Source of the DNA: Gammaproteobacteria bacterium
GTDB taxonomy: Bacteria > Pseudomonadota > Gammaproteobacteria > Pseudomonadales > Halieaceae
NCBI GenBank assembly: GCA_030428835.1
Contig: JAUIEP010000003.1
Coordinates: forward strand, 1 to 64,000
Direction: 5' to 3'
DNA: 64,000 nucleotides
Part shown: piece after piece, positions 17,738 through 25,617 of the stretch
Layout of the letters: each line of letters opens with the position of its first letter
Position numbering within the stretch: the first letter of the stretch is position 1
Notes under the pieces: generated by a model
The model's input: the letters and a program-made list of their open reading frames with translations, nothing else
The model's database searches: none
What the model was told of the DNA's origin: nothing
Made by a program: the position numbers and the translations under genes

Positions 17738-19006
17738 TCACTGCACTTCCACCTGTACGGGGAAGCGATCGAAATAAAAACCAAAGCGCTCGCGCAGGGC
17801 GGCGGGCTCGACGCCGAAGTCTCCGCGCAGGTCGTAGACAACCTGGCCGTGCTTGCCGCGCGGGTGCGCCGCCAGGAAGCGTTCAAGCTCGGCGCGGGCC
17901 GCGGCGGTCAACTCGAGTCCCGCGCGCGCATAGATGCGCTCGACCATGGCCATGTCGTCGGCCATGAATTCGTGGAACAGGACGTCGATACTCTGCGCAG
18001 GCGGCAGCACGTCGCGATCGCGCACGCAGGCCTCGAGCAGGCGCACCACACGGTCGCTCCAGTAATCGATGAGCGCCTGCAGCTCGACCCTGTCGCGATT
18101 CAGGCGCTGGCCGTAGGCGAGCATGGTCGCGGCGGACTGGATAACGGAGACAGGGTCGCGGTGGGTGATTGCAACGGTGGCCGCGGGGAAGACCTTGTGC
18201 AACACGGGCAACTGCTCCAGGTGCTGCGGGCACTTGAGGACCCAGCGCGTGTTCTCCCCGGTGCGGTCGCCGTCCTGCCAGGTGAGGAGCTTCAGCACCG
18301 TTTTCATATACTCGTAATGCGGTGTCTGGTCCGTCGACAGGTAGTGGTCGCGCCAGCGCGGCGACATCGACAACCACTCGTAGTTGTACGAGGCGAAATC
18401 CGGACCCATGAGTTCCAGTTCCTCGTGAATGTGGTCCGGGTTCATCGGGTGCATCGCCGCGAGCAGCGGCGACATGCCCTGCATCATCTGCCAGGTGTCT
18501 TCGCAACGCTGCCAGCGCGGGTCGACGCCGTCAGCCGACACGTGTTCGCCGGGGCGCGGCACCGGCTCGTAGGATTCCCACAGCGGCAGGGAGCGAAAGC
18601 GGGTGTCGGCGCCCAGCAGGTTCAGCAGGTGGGTGGTGCCGGAGCGGGGCAGCCCCGCGACGATGATCGGCGCGTGCACCTGGATGTCATGTATCTCCGG
18701 GTGGCGCGTGAGTGTGTCCTGGATCAGCAGGCGGCTGCAGGCGTGCTGCAGCAGTTTGTTGCGCAGGGTGAGCCGGCCGATATTGCGCAGCCCCCGGTCA
18801 GCGCCCCACTCGTCACAGAGCAGCCCGATGCGCTCCCGGAAGTCATCGGGACCGAAGTCCGCAAGCCCGGTCTGCTGCACGGCCTCCGCGAGGATACTGT
18901 CGGCGCGCAGGTCGACATCGAGCGTCTGCGTGAACTCGATCGCGGCGCGCTGTTGCTCGGTCAGTTCGGGTTCAGCCAGGTCCGTGATACGTATCTTCGC
19001 AGCCAT
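17738..19006 (-). CDS. PAPS-dependent sulfotransferase family protein
   Basis: A 422-residue protein. The sulfate-donor loop is GLPRSGTTHLLNLL near 120, and the 3'-phosphate motif region includes ITHRDPVSVIQSAATML near 285. This belongs to the bacterial sulfotransferase_3-like family, often found with lipid and steroid metabolism genes. I chose MAAKIRITDL (19006) because the upstream extension overlaps the bactofilin gene antisense. A 16-bp palindrome 34 bp upstream is the likely operator for this gene and the MBL gene behind it. Confidence 0.88.
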   Translation of the reverse strand: MAAKIRITDLAEPELTEQQRAAIEFTQTLDVDLRADSILAEAVQQTGLADFGPDDFRERIGLLCDEWGADRGLRNIGRLTLRNKLLQHACSRLLIQDTLTRHPEIHDIQVHAPIIVAGLPRSGTTHLLNLLGADTRFRSLPLWESYEPVPRPGEHVSADGVDPRWQRCEDTWQMMQGMSPLLAAMHPMNPDHIHEELELMGPDFASYNYEWLSMSPRWRDHYLSTDQTPHYEYMKTVLKLLTWQDGDRTGENTRWVLKCPQHLEQLPVLHKVFPAATVAITHRDPVSVIQSAATMLAYGQRLNRDRVELQALIDYWSDRVVRLLEACVRDRDVLPPAQSIDVLFHEFMADDMAMVERIYARAGLELTAAARAELERFLAAHPRGKHGQVVYDLRGDFGVEPAALRERFGFYFDRFPVQVEVQ

Positions 19007-19040
19007 GCAGGTGCCGCCTGTGCAGGGTATCGTGCAATAA

Positions 19041-19056
19041 TAATACGATTGTATTA
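19041..19056. promoter_or_regulatory. 16-bp palindrome TAATACGATTGTATTA, TetR-type operator candidate
   Basis: The sequence is a palindrome apart from one central base pair and differs from the perfect palindrome at 63303-63318 at one position. It lies 34 bp upstream of the sulfotransferase ATG in an AT-rich patch. No regulator gene of the TetR family is in the window, so the binding protein would act from elsewhere. Confidence 0.65.
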
Positions 19057-19199
19057 AATATGTAAAGGCTCCCGTACAGATGCTTCCGCGACGCGCAGCC
19101 GGCTTGGGAGCGAGCGGCCTTCCCCATTGCGGTACTAGCCCCCACACCCGCCGGGCTGTTAGCATGTCCCGCCCACATCGAAGAACGGTGGCGACCACG

Positions 19200-19709
19200 A
19201 TGTTTGAGCGCAACAAGAACAAACCGGCTCCCGAACCCCCCAGGGCGCCGGCCTCCCCATCTTCCAACCCAGCACCATCCAACACTGCCAGCGCGAGGAG
19301 CACTGCCATGATAGGACCGAGCATCACGATCAAGGGCGAAGTCACCGGCGAAGAGGATCTGCTCATCCAGGGCACGGTCGAGGGCACGGTGAACCTCGGC
19401 AACAACGAGGTGACGGTCGGTGACTCGGGCAAGGTGTTCGCCAATGTCAGGGCGAAGAACATCCGCATCGACGGCGAGGTCACCGGTGACATTGACGGCG
19501 CTGAAAAGGTAGTGATTTCCCGTTCGGGCAACGTGCGCGGCAACATCGTGGCGCCGCGCGTCACGCTGGAAGACGGCGCGATCTTCAAGGGCAGCATCGA
19601 CATGGACCCGGGCGGCGCCTCCGACAAGGTCGACATCACCAGCAAGCAACCGGCCAATTCACCGAGCGCCGAGCCGGATGCCCCGGGCCTGGACCTGAAG
19701 AGCGGCTGA
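19200..19709 (+). CDS. Bactofilin
   Basis: A 169-residue protein with a central right-handed beta-helix of about 100 residues (repeating hydrophobic steps such as GEEDLLIQGTVEGTVNLG and GNIVAPRVTLEDGAIFKG) flanked by Pro/Ser-rich tails. Bactofilins polymerise without nucleotide into filaments that localise cell-wall or signalling proteins. ATG 19200 gives MFERNKNK, a typical start; the longer ORF is not needed. It is followed 16 bp later by an unrecognised gene with which it may be cotranscribed. Confidence 0.93.
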   Translation: MFERNKNKPAPEPPRAPASPSSNPAPSNTASARSTAMIGPSITIKGEVTGEEDLLIQGTVEGTVNLGNNEVTVGDSGKVFANVRAKNIRIDGEVTGDIDGAEKVVISRSGNVRGNIVAPRVTLEDGAIFKGSIDMDPGGASDKVDITSKQPANSPSAEPDAPGLDLKSG

Positions 19710-19725
19710 GCCGGGACCGGCATTC

Positions 19726-20364
19726 ATGGCAGCATTCGCGGCCGCCCGCAAAGCGGACACTCCCATTGCCACACAGGCCTCCAAGATCCTGCCCGGCCTG
19801 GTAGCAGGACTGGACGAGGATACACGGCTGTCCGTGCTGCACGTGGGGCCGGCCTGCGGCGACACGCTGGACTTCTTTGCCGGGTTCCGCAGCCGACTTT
19901 ATATTGTCGATGCGTTCACCGAGCTGCCGCTGCGGGTGCCGGATGACGAGCCGCCGGATTTCGAGGGCCAGTGGCGCGAGATCCTGCAACTGCCGACCGA
20001 CACGCGCTTCGACCTGTGCCTGTTCTGGGACCTGTTCAACTTCCTCAGCGCCCCCGCCGTCCGGGCCATGATGGCCGTACTGGCGCCCAGCCTGCAGGAG
20101 GGGGCGCGCGGCCACGCCTTCTCGGTCCACAACCCGCGGCACTCGTTGCAGAACTGCCTGTACGGTATACGCGATGCCAACACCCTCAGCACGCGCCCCC
20201 GTCAGCACACCCCGCCGGGCTACGCGCCCCTGAGCCAGCGGCAGCTCAGCGCCGCCCTGGCATGCTTCGATATCGAGCGCAGCGTGCTCCTGCCGGACAG
20301 CCGGCTGGAACTCTCCCTGCGGGCGAAGCGCGCGCCGAACCAGCCGGTAAGCCGGGGACCCTGA
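19726..20364 (+). CDS. Unrecognised protein with methyltransferase-like N-terminal motif
   Basis: A 212-residue soluble protein. LSVLHVGPACGDTLDFF (about 35-51) resembles a class I methyltransferase motif I, and FDLCLFWDLFNFLS followed by LAPSLQEGARGHAFSVH resembles the strand-4/strand-5 region, so a SAM-methyltransferase fold is plausible but unproven: the glycine loop is not canonical. It follows bactofilin by 16 bp, suggesting a shared role, but nothing in the sequence says what. Confidence 0.7.
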   Translation: MAAFAAARKADTPIATQASKILPGLVAGLDEDTRLSVLHVGPACGDTLDFFAGFRSRLYIVDAFTELPLRVPDDEPPDFEGQWREILQLPTDTRFDLCLFWDLFNFLSAPAVRAMMAVLAPSLQEGARGHAFSVHNPRHSLQNCLYGIRDANTLSTRPRQHTPPGYAPLSQRQLSAALACFDIERSVLLPDSRLELSLRAKRAPNQPVSRGP

Positions 20365-20464
20365 CCAGGCCCTGTGGGGTACCGGTCGCCGCCCTGTTTC
20401 GCGGGCCCCGGCCGCCACCGGGCGAGTGCCTGTAAAATCGCGTGTACTGGGCTACTATAGACAC

Positions 20465-20977
20465 ATGCAACACCGCCGCTGCCAATACCTCACCCTCGCG
20501 CTGGGCCTGCTGCTCGCGGGCGCCGCCGGCGCCACCACCGTGTACCGGACCGTGGACCGTTTCGGGGCGGTCAGTTTCTCCGACACACCGCCCGCACACG
20601 CGGCGATACCCGCCGAGACGTTGCAGATCAGCGCCAGCCCGGGCAGTGAAGACGACACTACCGCCGCGCGCCTCGAGGAGATGCGCGAGACGACCGCGCG
20701 CATGATCGCCAGCCGCATGGCCCGGGAGCGCCACCGCGCCGAGTTGCGCAAGCTGCACGCCGAGACAGACCTGTCGCGCGCCGCCCTCGACGCACCCTAC
20801 CCGGAAGAGGACTACACGGTGTACCGCGAGCCACTGTACCTGACGCCTTATCGCAGGCACCCCGTCGGTCACCGGCCGCGTCCCCCGCTGAGGGCTGCCC
20901 CGGCACCCCGGTCGAGCTACCCGGCTTCGCTCATCCGTCGCCACTACAACCCGCAGGTGCGCCAGGTCTTCGAATAG
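20465..20977 (+). CDS. DUF4124-domain secreted protein
   Basis: A 170-residue protein with a signal peptide ending GAAGA-TTVYR. The segment TVYRTVDRFGAVSFSDTPP is the hallmark of DUF4124, a short envelope domain of unknown function. A charged helix follows (about 70-100), then a Pro/Arg/Tyr-rich tail. ATG 20465 is used because it starts the signal peptide. It stands alone between bactofilin's neighbour and the hydrolase. Confidence 0.85.
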   Translation: MQHRRCQYLTLALGLLLAGAAGATTVYRTVDRFGAVSFSDTPPAHAAIPAETLQISASPGSEDDTTAARLEEMRETTARMIASRMARERHRAELRKLHAETDLSRAALDAPYPEEDYTVYREPLYLTPYRRHPVGHRPRPPLRAAPAPRSSYPASLIRRHYNPQVRQVFE

Positions 20978-21016
20978 GACCAGGCGACACGGCACGCTAT
21001 TTCCCTGCACTGACGC

Positions 21017-21895
21017 ATGCGCCAGCCACGCGAGTTTACGATTGACGTCGGCGATATCGACCTGGCCGTCCACGAGTGGGCCGGCACCGGCGAGCCGCTG
21101 CTGCTACTGCACGCCACGGGGTTTCACGCCCGCTGCTGGACCGAGGTCGTATTGCGGCTTCCCGGTCGCCACATCTACGCGATCGACCTGCGCTACCACG
21201 GCTCCAGCGGCGCCGCGGGCGAGGTCGACTGGGGCGTCATGAGCCGTGACGTCGCCGCCTGCCTCGAGATCCTGGACCTCAACAATGTGCTGGGCGTCGG
21301 CCACTCCATAGGCGGCTACCTGCTCACCCGCGCCGCCACCCAGGATCCGCGACGCTTCCGCCACCTGTTGTTGCTTGACCCCGTGATCATGTCGCCGGAG
21401 AGCTACGCGGCGCTCGGCAAGTTCCGCGCGGGTTTGTCGGCCAGCGACCACCCTGTCAGCCGGCGGCGGAACCAGTGGCGCGACGCCGATGAGATGTTCG
21501 AGCGCTTCGCGGGTCGCGAACCGTTTACGACGTGGCGCCCGGAGGTATTGCGCGACTATTGCGAGTACGCGCTGCGCCCGCACAGCGAAGAAGAGTGGCA
21601 ACAACTGGCCTGCGACCCGATCAACGAGGCCGCGATCTACATGCACCAGGGCGGCAACGAGGTGCTCTACGAGCAACTGCCCAACCTGCAACTGCCGGTG
21701 ACCCTGTTGCGCGCCCCGCCGGGCGAAGGCGGACCCGGCCACGACTTCGCCAACTCCCCCACGTGGCCGAAACTCGGCGAAGTCCTTCCCAACTGCACCG
21801 AGACCCTGCTGGAAAACCACAACCACTTCATCCCGATGCAGGACCCCGATCTCGTGGCACGTTATATAGAAGATATCTGCAACGCTGGCGCTTGA
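21017..21895 (+). CDS. Alpha/beta hydrolase
   Basis: A 292-residue alpha/beta hydrolase. The oxyanion segment is LLHATGFHARCW, the nucleophile elbow GHSIGGYL (Ser near 98), and a C-terminal His lies in NHNHFIPM. No signal peptide. The family covers esterases, haloalkane dehalogenases and ring-cleavage hydrolases; the substrate is not apparent. The next gene, a lipoprotein phosphodiesterase, starts 48 bp downstream. Confidence 0.87.
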   Translation: MRQPREFTIDVGDIDLAVHEWAGTGEPLLLLHATGFHARCWTEVVLRLPGRHIYAIDLRYHGSSGAAGEVDWGVMSRDVAACLEILDLNNVLGVGHSIGGYLLTRAATQDPRRFRHLLLLDPVIMSPESYAALGKFRAGLSASDHPVSRRRNQWRDADEMFERFAGREPFTTWRPEVLRDYCEYALRPHSEEEWQQLACDPINEAAIYMHQGGNEVLYEQLPNLQLPVTLLRAPPGEGGPGHDFANSPTWPKLGEVLPNCTETLLENHNHFIPMQDPDLVARYIEDICNAGA

Positions 21896-21942
21896 ACGCC
21901 GGCCGGATATACTGTGCTCCCGCAAATCCGGAGCGCAACCCG

Positions 21943-23310
21943 ATGAGTTTCACCCGCCACGCAATACCCGTGCTGCTGACGCTTGCGCTTGTCGCCTGCA
22001 GCGACAACAGCGACGACGGCCTCGGCGAGCCGTCCTCGGTCACCGTGATCTCCACCGCGGCACCGGAGGGCGCGGCCGGCGGCATGGGTGCGCTGACTTT
22101 CCGCGTCATTCTCGACCGGCCGCAGTCCACGCCGACGCGCATCGACTATCGCACGGTGGCCGGTTCCGCGACCGCCGGCGTCGACTACCTGGACACGCAG
22201 GGCCGCACGACCATTCCCGCGGGTGCGCTGTCGGGTTCCATCACGATAGAACTGGTGGGCGACGCCGAGGAAGAGGACGGCGAGACGTTTACCCTGGAGT
22301 ATTCCGCCGGGGGCAATGTCACGGCGACGGCGGACAGCGCCCTCGGCACCATCGCGAACGACGACAGCACCTGCGACCAACCGTTCAGCAATGACCCCAA
22401 CCCCTGGATCATCGGCGACGCCGACCCGCTGAACTTCGCCCACCGCGGCGGCGTGATCGATTTCCCGGAGAACACGCTCTACGCCTACGCGGAGGCCGCG
22501 CGGGCCGGCGCCGACGTCCTGGAGATGGATGTCTACCAGACCCTGGACAACGAACTGGTCATACTCCACGACCTGACGGTGGATCGCACGACCAACGGCA
22601 CCGGCCGCGTCGCGGACCTCACGCTGGCGGAACTGCGCGCGCTGGACGCGGCGTACTGGTTCATCAGCGGCGAGGGCACGCGCCGGGACCGCCCCGAGGA
22701 GGACTATACCTTCCGCGGGATTGCCACGGGGGCGAAACCCCCGCCCCCCGGTTACGCGCCGGAGGACTTTCGCATCCCGACCCTCGAGGAGGCGCTCGCC
22801 CGCTTCCCGCACGAGTTGATCAACCTCGAACTGAAGCCGGACCTCGACGGCGAGGGCAACTACGAGCAGCAGATGGCGGAATTGCTGCAGCGCTACGGCC
22901 GCCGCACCGACGTCATCGCGGCGTCGTTCGTCGACGAGGCGGCCTTCAATTTCAAGGACGTCGCGCCCTGTATCTATACCTCGGTGCCGCTGGACCAGGC
23001 GGTGGGTATAGGACTTGCCTACTTCGCCGGTGGCCCCATGCCGGAGGTGCCGGAACACATCACCTGGCAGGTACCGCCCGACACGAGCCAGATCAGCCAG
23101 TTGCCCGACGACCTGTTCCTCGAAGTCATCACACCCCGCTTCGTGGCCGACAGCCACGCGGTGAACCTCGCTGTCCAGGTCTGGACCATCAACGCCTGCG
23201 AGGAAATGCTGCAGATGATAGATGCAGGCGTCGACGCGATCATGACCGACCGACCACTGCTGCTGGAACAGATCCTCAACACCCCGCCCGCGGAGCGCAG
23301 TTGCGACTGA
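21943..23310 (+). CDS. Lipoprotein with Calx-beta domain and glycerophosphodiester phosphodiesterase
   Basis: A 455-residue predicted lipoprotein (lipobox LVAC near residue 19). Residues 25-145 form a Calx-beta domain (VDYLDTQGRTTIPAGALSGSI, GDAEEEDGETFTL), a Ca-binding adhesion-type fold. Residues 160-455 form a GDPD domain with FAHRGG, ENTLYAYAEAARAGADVLEMDV and the catalytic His in VILHDLTVDRTTNG. It should hydrolyse glycerophosphodiesters to glycerol-3-phosphate and an alcohol at the cell surface or in the periplasm. The Calx-beta/GDPD fusion is uncommon. Confidence 0.92.
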   Translation: MSFTRHAIPVLLTLALVACSDNSDDGLGEPSSVTVISTAAPEGAAGGMGALTFRVILDRPQSTPTRIDYRTVAGSATAGVDYLDTQGRTTIPAGALSGSITIELVGDAEEEDGETFTLEYSAGGNVTATADSALGTIANDDSTCDQPFSNDPNPWIIGDADPLNFAHRGGVIDFPENTLYAYAEAARAGADVLEMDVYQTLDNELVILHDLTVDRTTNGTGRVADLTLAELRALDAAYWFISGEGTRRDRPEEDYTFRGIATGAKPPPPGYAPEDFRIPTLEEALARFPHELINLELKPDLDGEGNYEQQMAELLQRYGRRTDVIAASFVDEAAFNFKDVAPCIYTSVPLDQAVGIGLAYFAGGPMPEVPEHITWQVPPDTSQISQLPDDLFLEVITPRFVADSHAVNLAVQVWTINACEEMLQMIDAGVDAIMTDRPLLLEQILNTPPAERSCD

Positions 23311-23358
23311 CCCGCCCTACCCAATACAAGAAAAACACATCGATAAGGAAACGCCATC

Positions 23359-23751
23359 ATGAATACCGTCATCGCCAGCCTGCTCATCCTCTGCATCCTG
23401 CCGATCGCCTGCGCCTGGATAGCCGGCTACCACAAGCAAAAGCAACTGGGCAGCGTCGACAACAAGGAACCGCGCACGCAGGCCCTGCAACTCACCGGCG
23501 CCGGCGCCCGCGCCATGGCGGCGCAGGGCAACTCCTGGGAGGCGCTCGGAATTTTCAGCGCCGCGGTGCTCGCCCTCACCGTCGCCGGGGTGGACCTCGC
23601 CACCGTCAGCGCCCAGGCGCTCGCCTACACCGTCTTGCGCATCATCTACATCCCGCTGTACATCGCGAACATCGACAAGGCGCGCTCACTGGTGTTCCTC
23701 GCCGGCTTCGGCATCTGCATGTACTTTTTCTACCTCGCCCTGACGCACTGA
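23359..23751 (+). CDS. MAPEG family membrane protein
   Basis: A 130-residue protein with four predicted membrane helices. GNSWEALGIFSAAVL and TVLRIIYIPLYIANIDKARSLVF match the bacterial MAPEG family, related to microsomal glutathione transferases and eicosanoid enzymes. Function in bacteria is unclear; glutathione-linked detoxification is plausible. A good AAGGAA ribosome site precedes ATG 23359. It is followed 16 bp later by the NTF2-like gene. Confidence 0.88.
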   Translation: MNTVIASLLILCILPIACAWIAGYHKQKQLGSVDNKEPRTQALQLTGAGARAMAAQGNSWEALGIFSAAVLALTVAGVDLATVSAQALAYTVLRIIYIPLYIANIDKARSLVFLAGFGICMYFFYLALTH

Positions 23752-23767
23752 GGCGGGAGCAACCGAC

Positions 23768-24202
23768 ATGAGCATCCAGGAGAACAAGGCAGTTGTCGAA
23801 CGCATGTGGCGCGCGCTGTCCGAGATGGACTGGGACGCGATGAAAGCCTGCATGCACCCGGAAATCTTCTACGAGGACATTCCCACCGAGGATGCCGGCG
23901 CGCCCGGGCCGGACAACACCGTGAAGCGCCTGCAGATCGCCTTCGACCACCTGGCACAGCAGGAACAAACCACCCACCATATCGCGGCCGAGGGCGACAC
24001 CGTCTTCATCGACCACACCGAGAAGTGGACCTTCAAGACCGGGGAAACCGCACAACACCGTTTCGTCACGCTGCACGAAATGAAAGACGGCCTCGTCTAC
24101 CGCTGGAGCGACTTCTGGGACATGAACCGGTTCGTCAGCCAGTTTCCCGACTGGTTTCTCGAGGAGATGGCGAAGGCGAGCGCCGAAGACTTCGGCGGCT
24201 AG
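23768..24202 (+). CDS. SnoaL/NTF2-like protein, limonene-epoxide-hydrolase type
   Basis: A 144-residue cone-shaped alpha+beta protein. ENKAVVERMWRALSEMDWDAMKACMHPEIFYEDIPTE and RWSDFWDMNRF are typical of the SnoaL-like family, including limonene-1,2-epoxide hydrolase-like members. Substrates are usually small cyclic molecules, steroids or polyketides, consistent with other steroid-type genes in this window, but no specific reaction can be assigned. It is probably cotranscribed with the MAPEG gene. Confidence 0.82.
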   Translation: MSIQENKAVVERMWRALSEMDWDAMKACMHPEIFYEDIPTEDAGAPGPDNTVKRLQIAFDHLAQQEQTTHHIAAEGDTVFIDHTEKWTFKTGETAQHRFVTLHEMKDGLVYRWSDFWDMNRFVSQFPDWFLEEMAKASAEDFGG

Positions 24203-24262
24203 TAACGAGCAGGTAGCGTCACTAAATCCCGACACACAGACTAACACTATACTGTGACCACG

Positions 24263-24487
24263 ATGCTGGAACTGCGCCCCAACTGCAAAACTTGCGACTG
24301 CGATCTGCCGCCGGACAGCGAAGCGGCGCGCATCTGCAGTTTCGAATGCGCCTTCTGCGCGGACTGTACCGACGGACCACTAGCAGAAAAGTGTTCCAAC
24401 TGCGAAGGTGAACTGCTACCCAGGCCGCGCAGGGCGGTATCCCTGCTGGAGAAATTCCCAGGCTCCAGCACGAGAATAACGCGCTAG
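24263..24487 (+). CDS. DUF1272 zinc-ribbon protein
   Basis: A 74-residue cysteine-rich protein. Paired CxxC motifs (NCKTCDCDLPPDS; CSFECAFCADC; CSNCEGEL) match DUF1272 from start to end; function unknown. I use ATG 24263 (MLELRPNC), which fits the family; a GTG at 24254 in frame would add three residues. Confidence 0.88.
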   Translation: MLELRPNCKTCDCDLPPDSEAARICSFECAFCADCTDGPLAEKCSNCEGELLPRPRRAVSLLEKFPGSSTRITR

Positions 24488-24608
24488 CTCGGGAAAAGCG
24501 TCAATTCATGTAGTCCAGCCCCGATTGGTCACTGCAGTGTCAGTGTTCTCCGAGATCATATAATGAAAAAAACGACTCTCTGGGAACGAACCGGCTCATC
24601 CAGGGCGT

Positions 24609-24635
24609 CACCGTTAACACCGTTAACACCGTTAA
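24609..24635 (+). repeat. Three perfect 9-bp tandem units CACCGTTAA
   Basis: CACCGTTAA occurs three times head to tail, followed by AACGG, which can pair with the last CCGTT. It lies in the 173-bp gap between the DUF1272 gene and the end of the outer-membrane-protein gene and could be an integration scar, a binding-site array or a weak terminator. Confidence 0.6.
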
Positions 24636-24660
24636 AACGGCATGGGAGTGTTCTAAAAAG

Positions 24661-25557
24661 TCAGTCAAGAATGTACATCAACCCGACGGAAAACGTCGAG
24701 TCCTTGTGTTCTGTATCCAGGTCTCTGATGAGTATCGGGTTAGGCGAAGGAAGGATAGTCAGCTCTGCGCGGCCATTTTTTGATTCATAGTCTTGGAACT
24801 TCAGGCCAATCGTGTACGCCCAGTTTTCCGCGATACCAGCGCTCCATTGCAATCCGTAGCTGAGCCCCGTAGCAGTTCCGCTAAATCCGAGTTCACCGAG
24901 AGTAAGGTCTGCATTTGGCAATGGCTCCGACGGAACTTTGCTTTCAGAAAACTCTGAATCAAGCGACGCGTACGCCATACTGAAAGTCAGCGCCCCAATA
25001 TCACCAAAGTCTTGTGTATAGCTACCGCCAAGGAATAATCCATCTTCAACAAATTGCTGGTCCTTGTTTTGAAAGAGAAAATTAAATTCGAGTGATTCCA
25101 AATCCCAACGTCCATATTTATATCCCCCGAACAAGTTCCACCCTTTCCCATTATTGAACCCTGCAGTAAAGTTGAAATCGACCCTATCATACTCTGACCG
25201 ACGGCCATCGTTTCCCGGGAAGAAAGCTGTTTGACCCGGAACCGCCTCCACATTGACTTCGAGCGTGGTAGTTTCAGTCTGAGGAACTAAATCATATTGA
25301 GCAGTCAGATAAAAACCCTCATAGAACACCGTCGCGGAAAACATCGCGACATATATAGTTTCATCAAAGCTAATATCTGCAAACGCCGCTCCCACACCCG
25401 TGGAAACAGATGAAGTGCGAAACTCTACCTCTCTAACGCCAATTGATAACCCTGCAATATAACCAATCTCTTCGTCCGCGTGAGGCACTACTGAGAAACC
25501 GGAAGCTATGGCTGCGACTATGGCTACAGCGAACCTTCTAAATATTAGTTTTTTCAC
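24661..25557 (-). CDS. Predicted outer-membrane beta-barrel protein (AT-rich insert)
   Basis: A 298-residue protein with a signal peptide ending VVPHA-DEE, then alternating amphipathic strands with aromatic girdles (FYEGFYLTAQYDL, GWNLFGGYKYGRWDL, LTFSMAYAS, WAYTIGLKFQDY) and a short terminal strand ending MYILD. It looks like an 8-12-strand outer-membrane protein; I do not recognise a named family. The start is GTG at 25557 with AAGGAGAT upstream. GC content is clearly lower than in the flanks. It is 60 bp downstream of the kinase gene and probably in its operon, so it may be a substrate or partner. Confidence 0.78.
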   Translation of the reverse strand: MKKLIFRRFAVAIVAAIASGFSVVPHADEEIGYIAGLSIGVREVEFRTSSVSTGVGAAFADISFDETIYVAMFSATVFYEGFYLTAQYDLVPQTETTTLEVNVEAVPGQTAFFPGNDGRRSEYDRVDFNFTAGFNNGKGWNLFGGYKYGRWDLESLEFNFLFQNKDQQFVEDGLFLGGSYTQDFGDIGALTFSMAYASLDSEFSESKVPSEPLPNADLTLGELGFSGTATGLSYGLQWSAGIAENWAYTIGLKFQDYESKNGRAELTILPSPNPILIRDLDTEHKDSTFSVGLMYILD

Positions 25558-25617
25558 TTAAACAATCTCCTTATTGTAAGTCGTTTCAAACCCCGCGACC
25601 AAGCGAGAGTGTTTCGG

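Noticed and set aside
24563-24790. 75-residue plus-strand ORF at the border of the AT-rich insert
   Set aside because: It overlaps the 3' end of the outer-membrane protein gene antisense, is low complexity at its start and has no recognisable domain.
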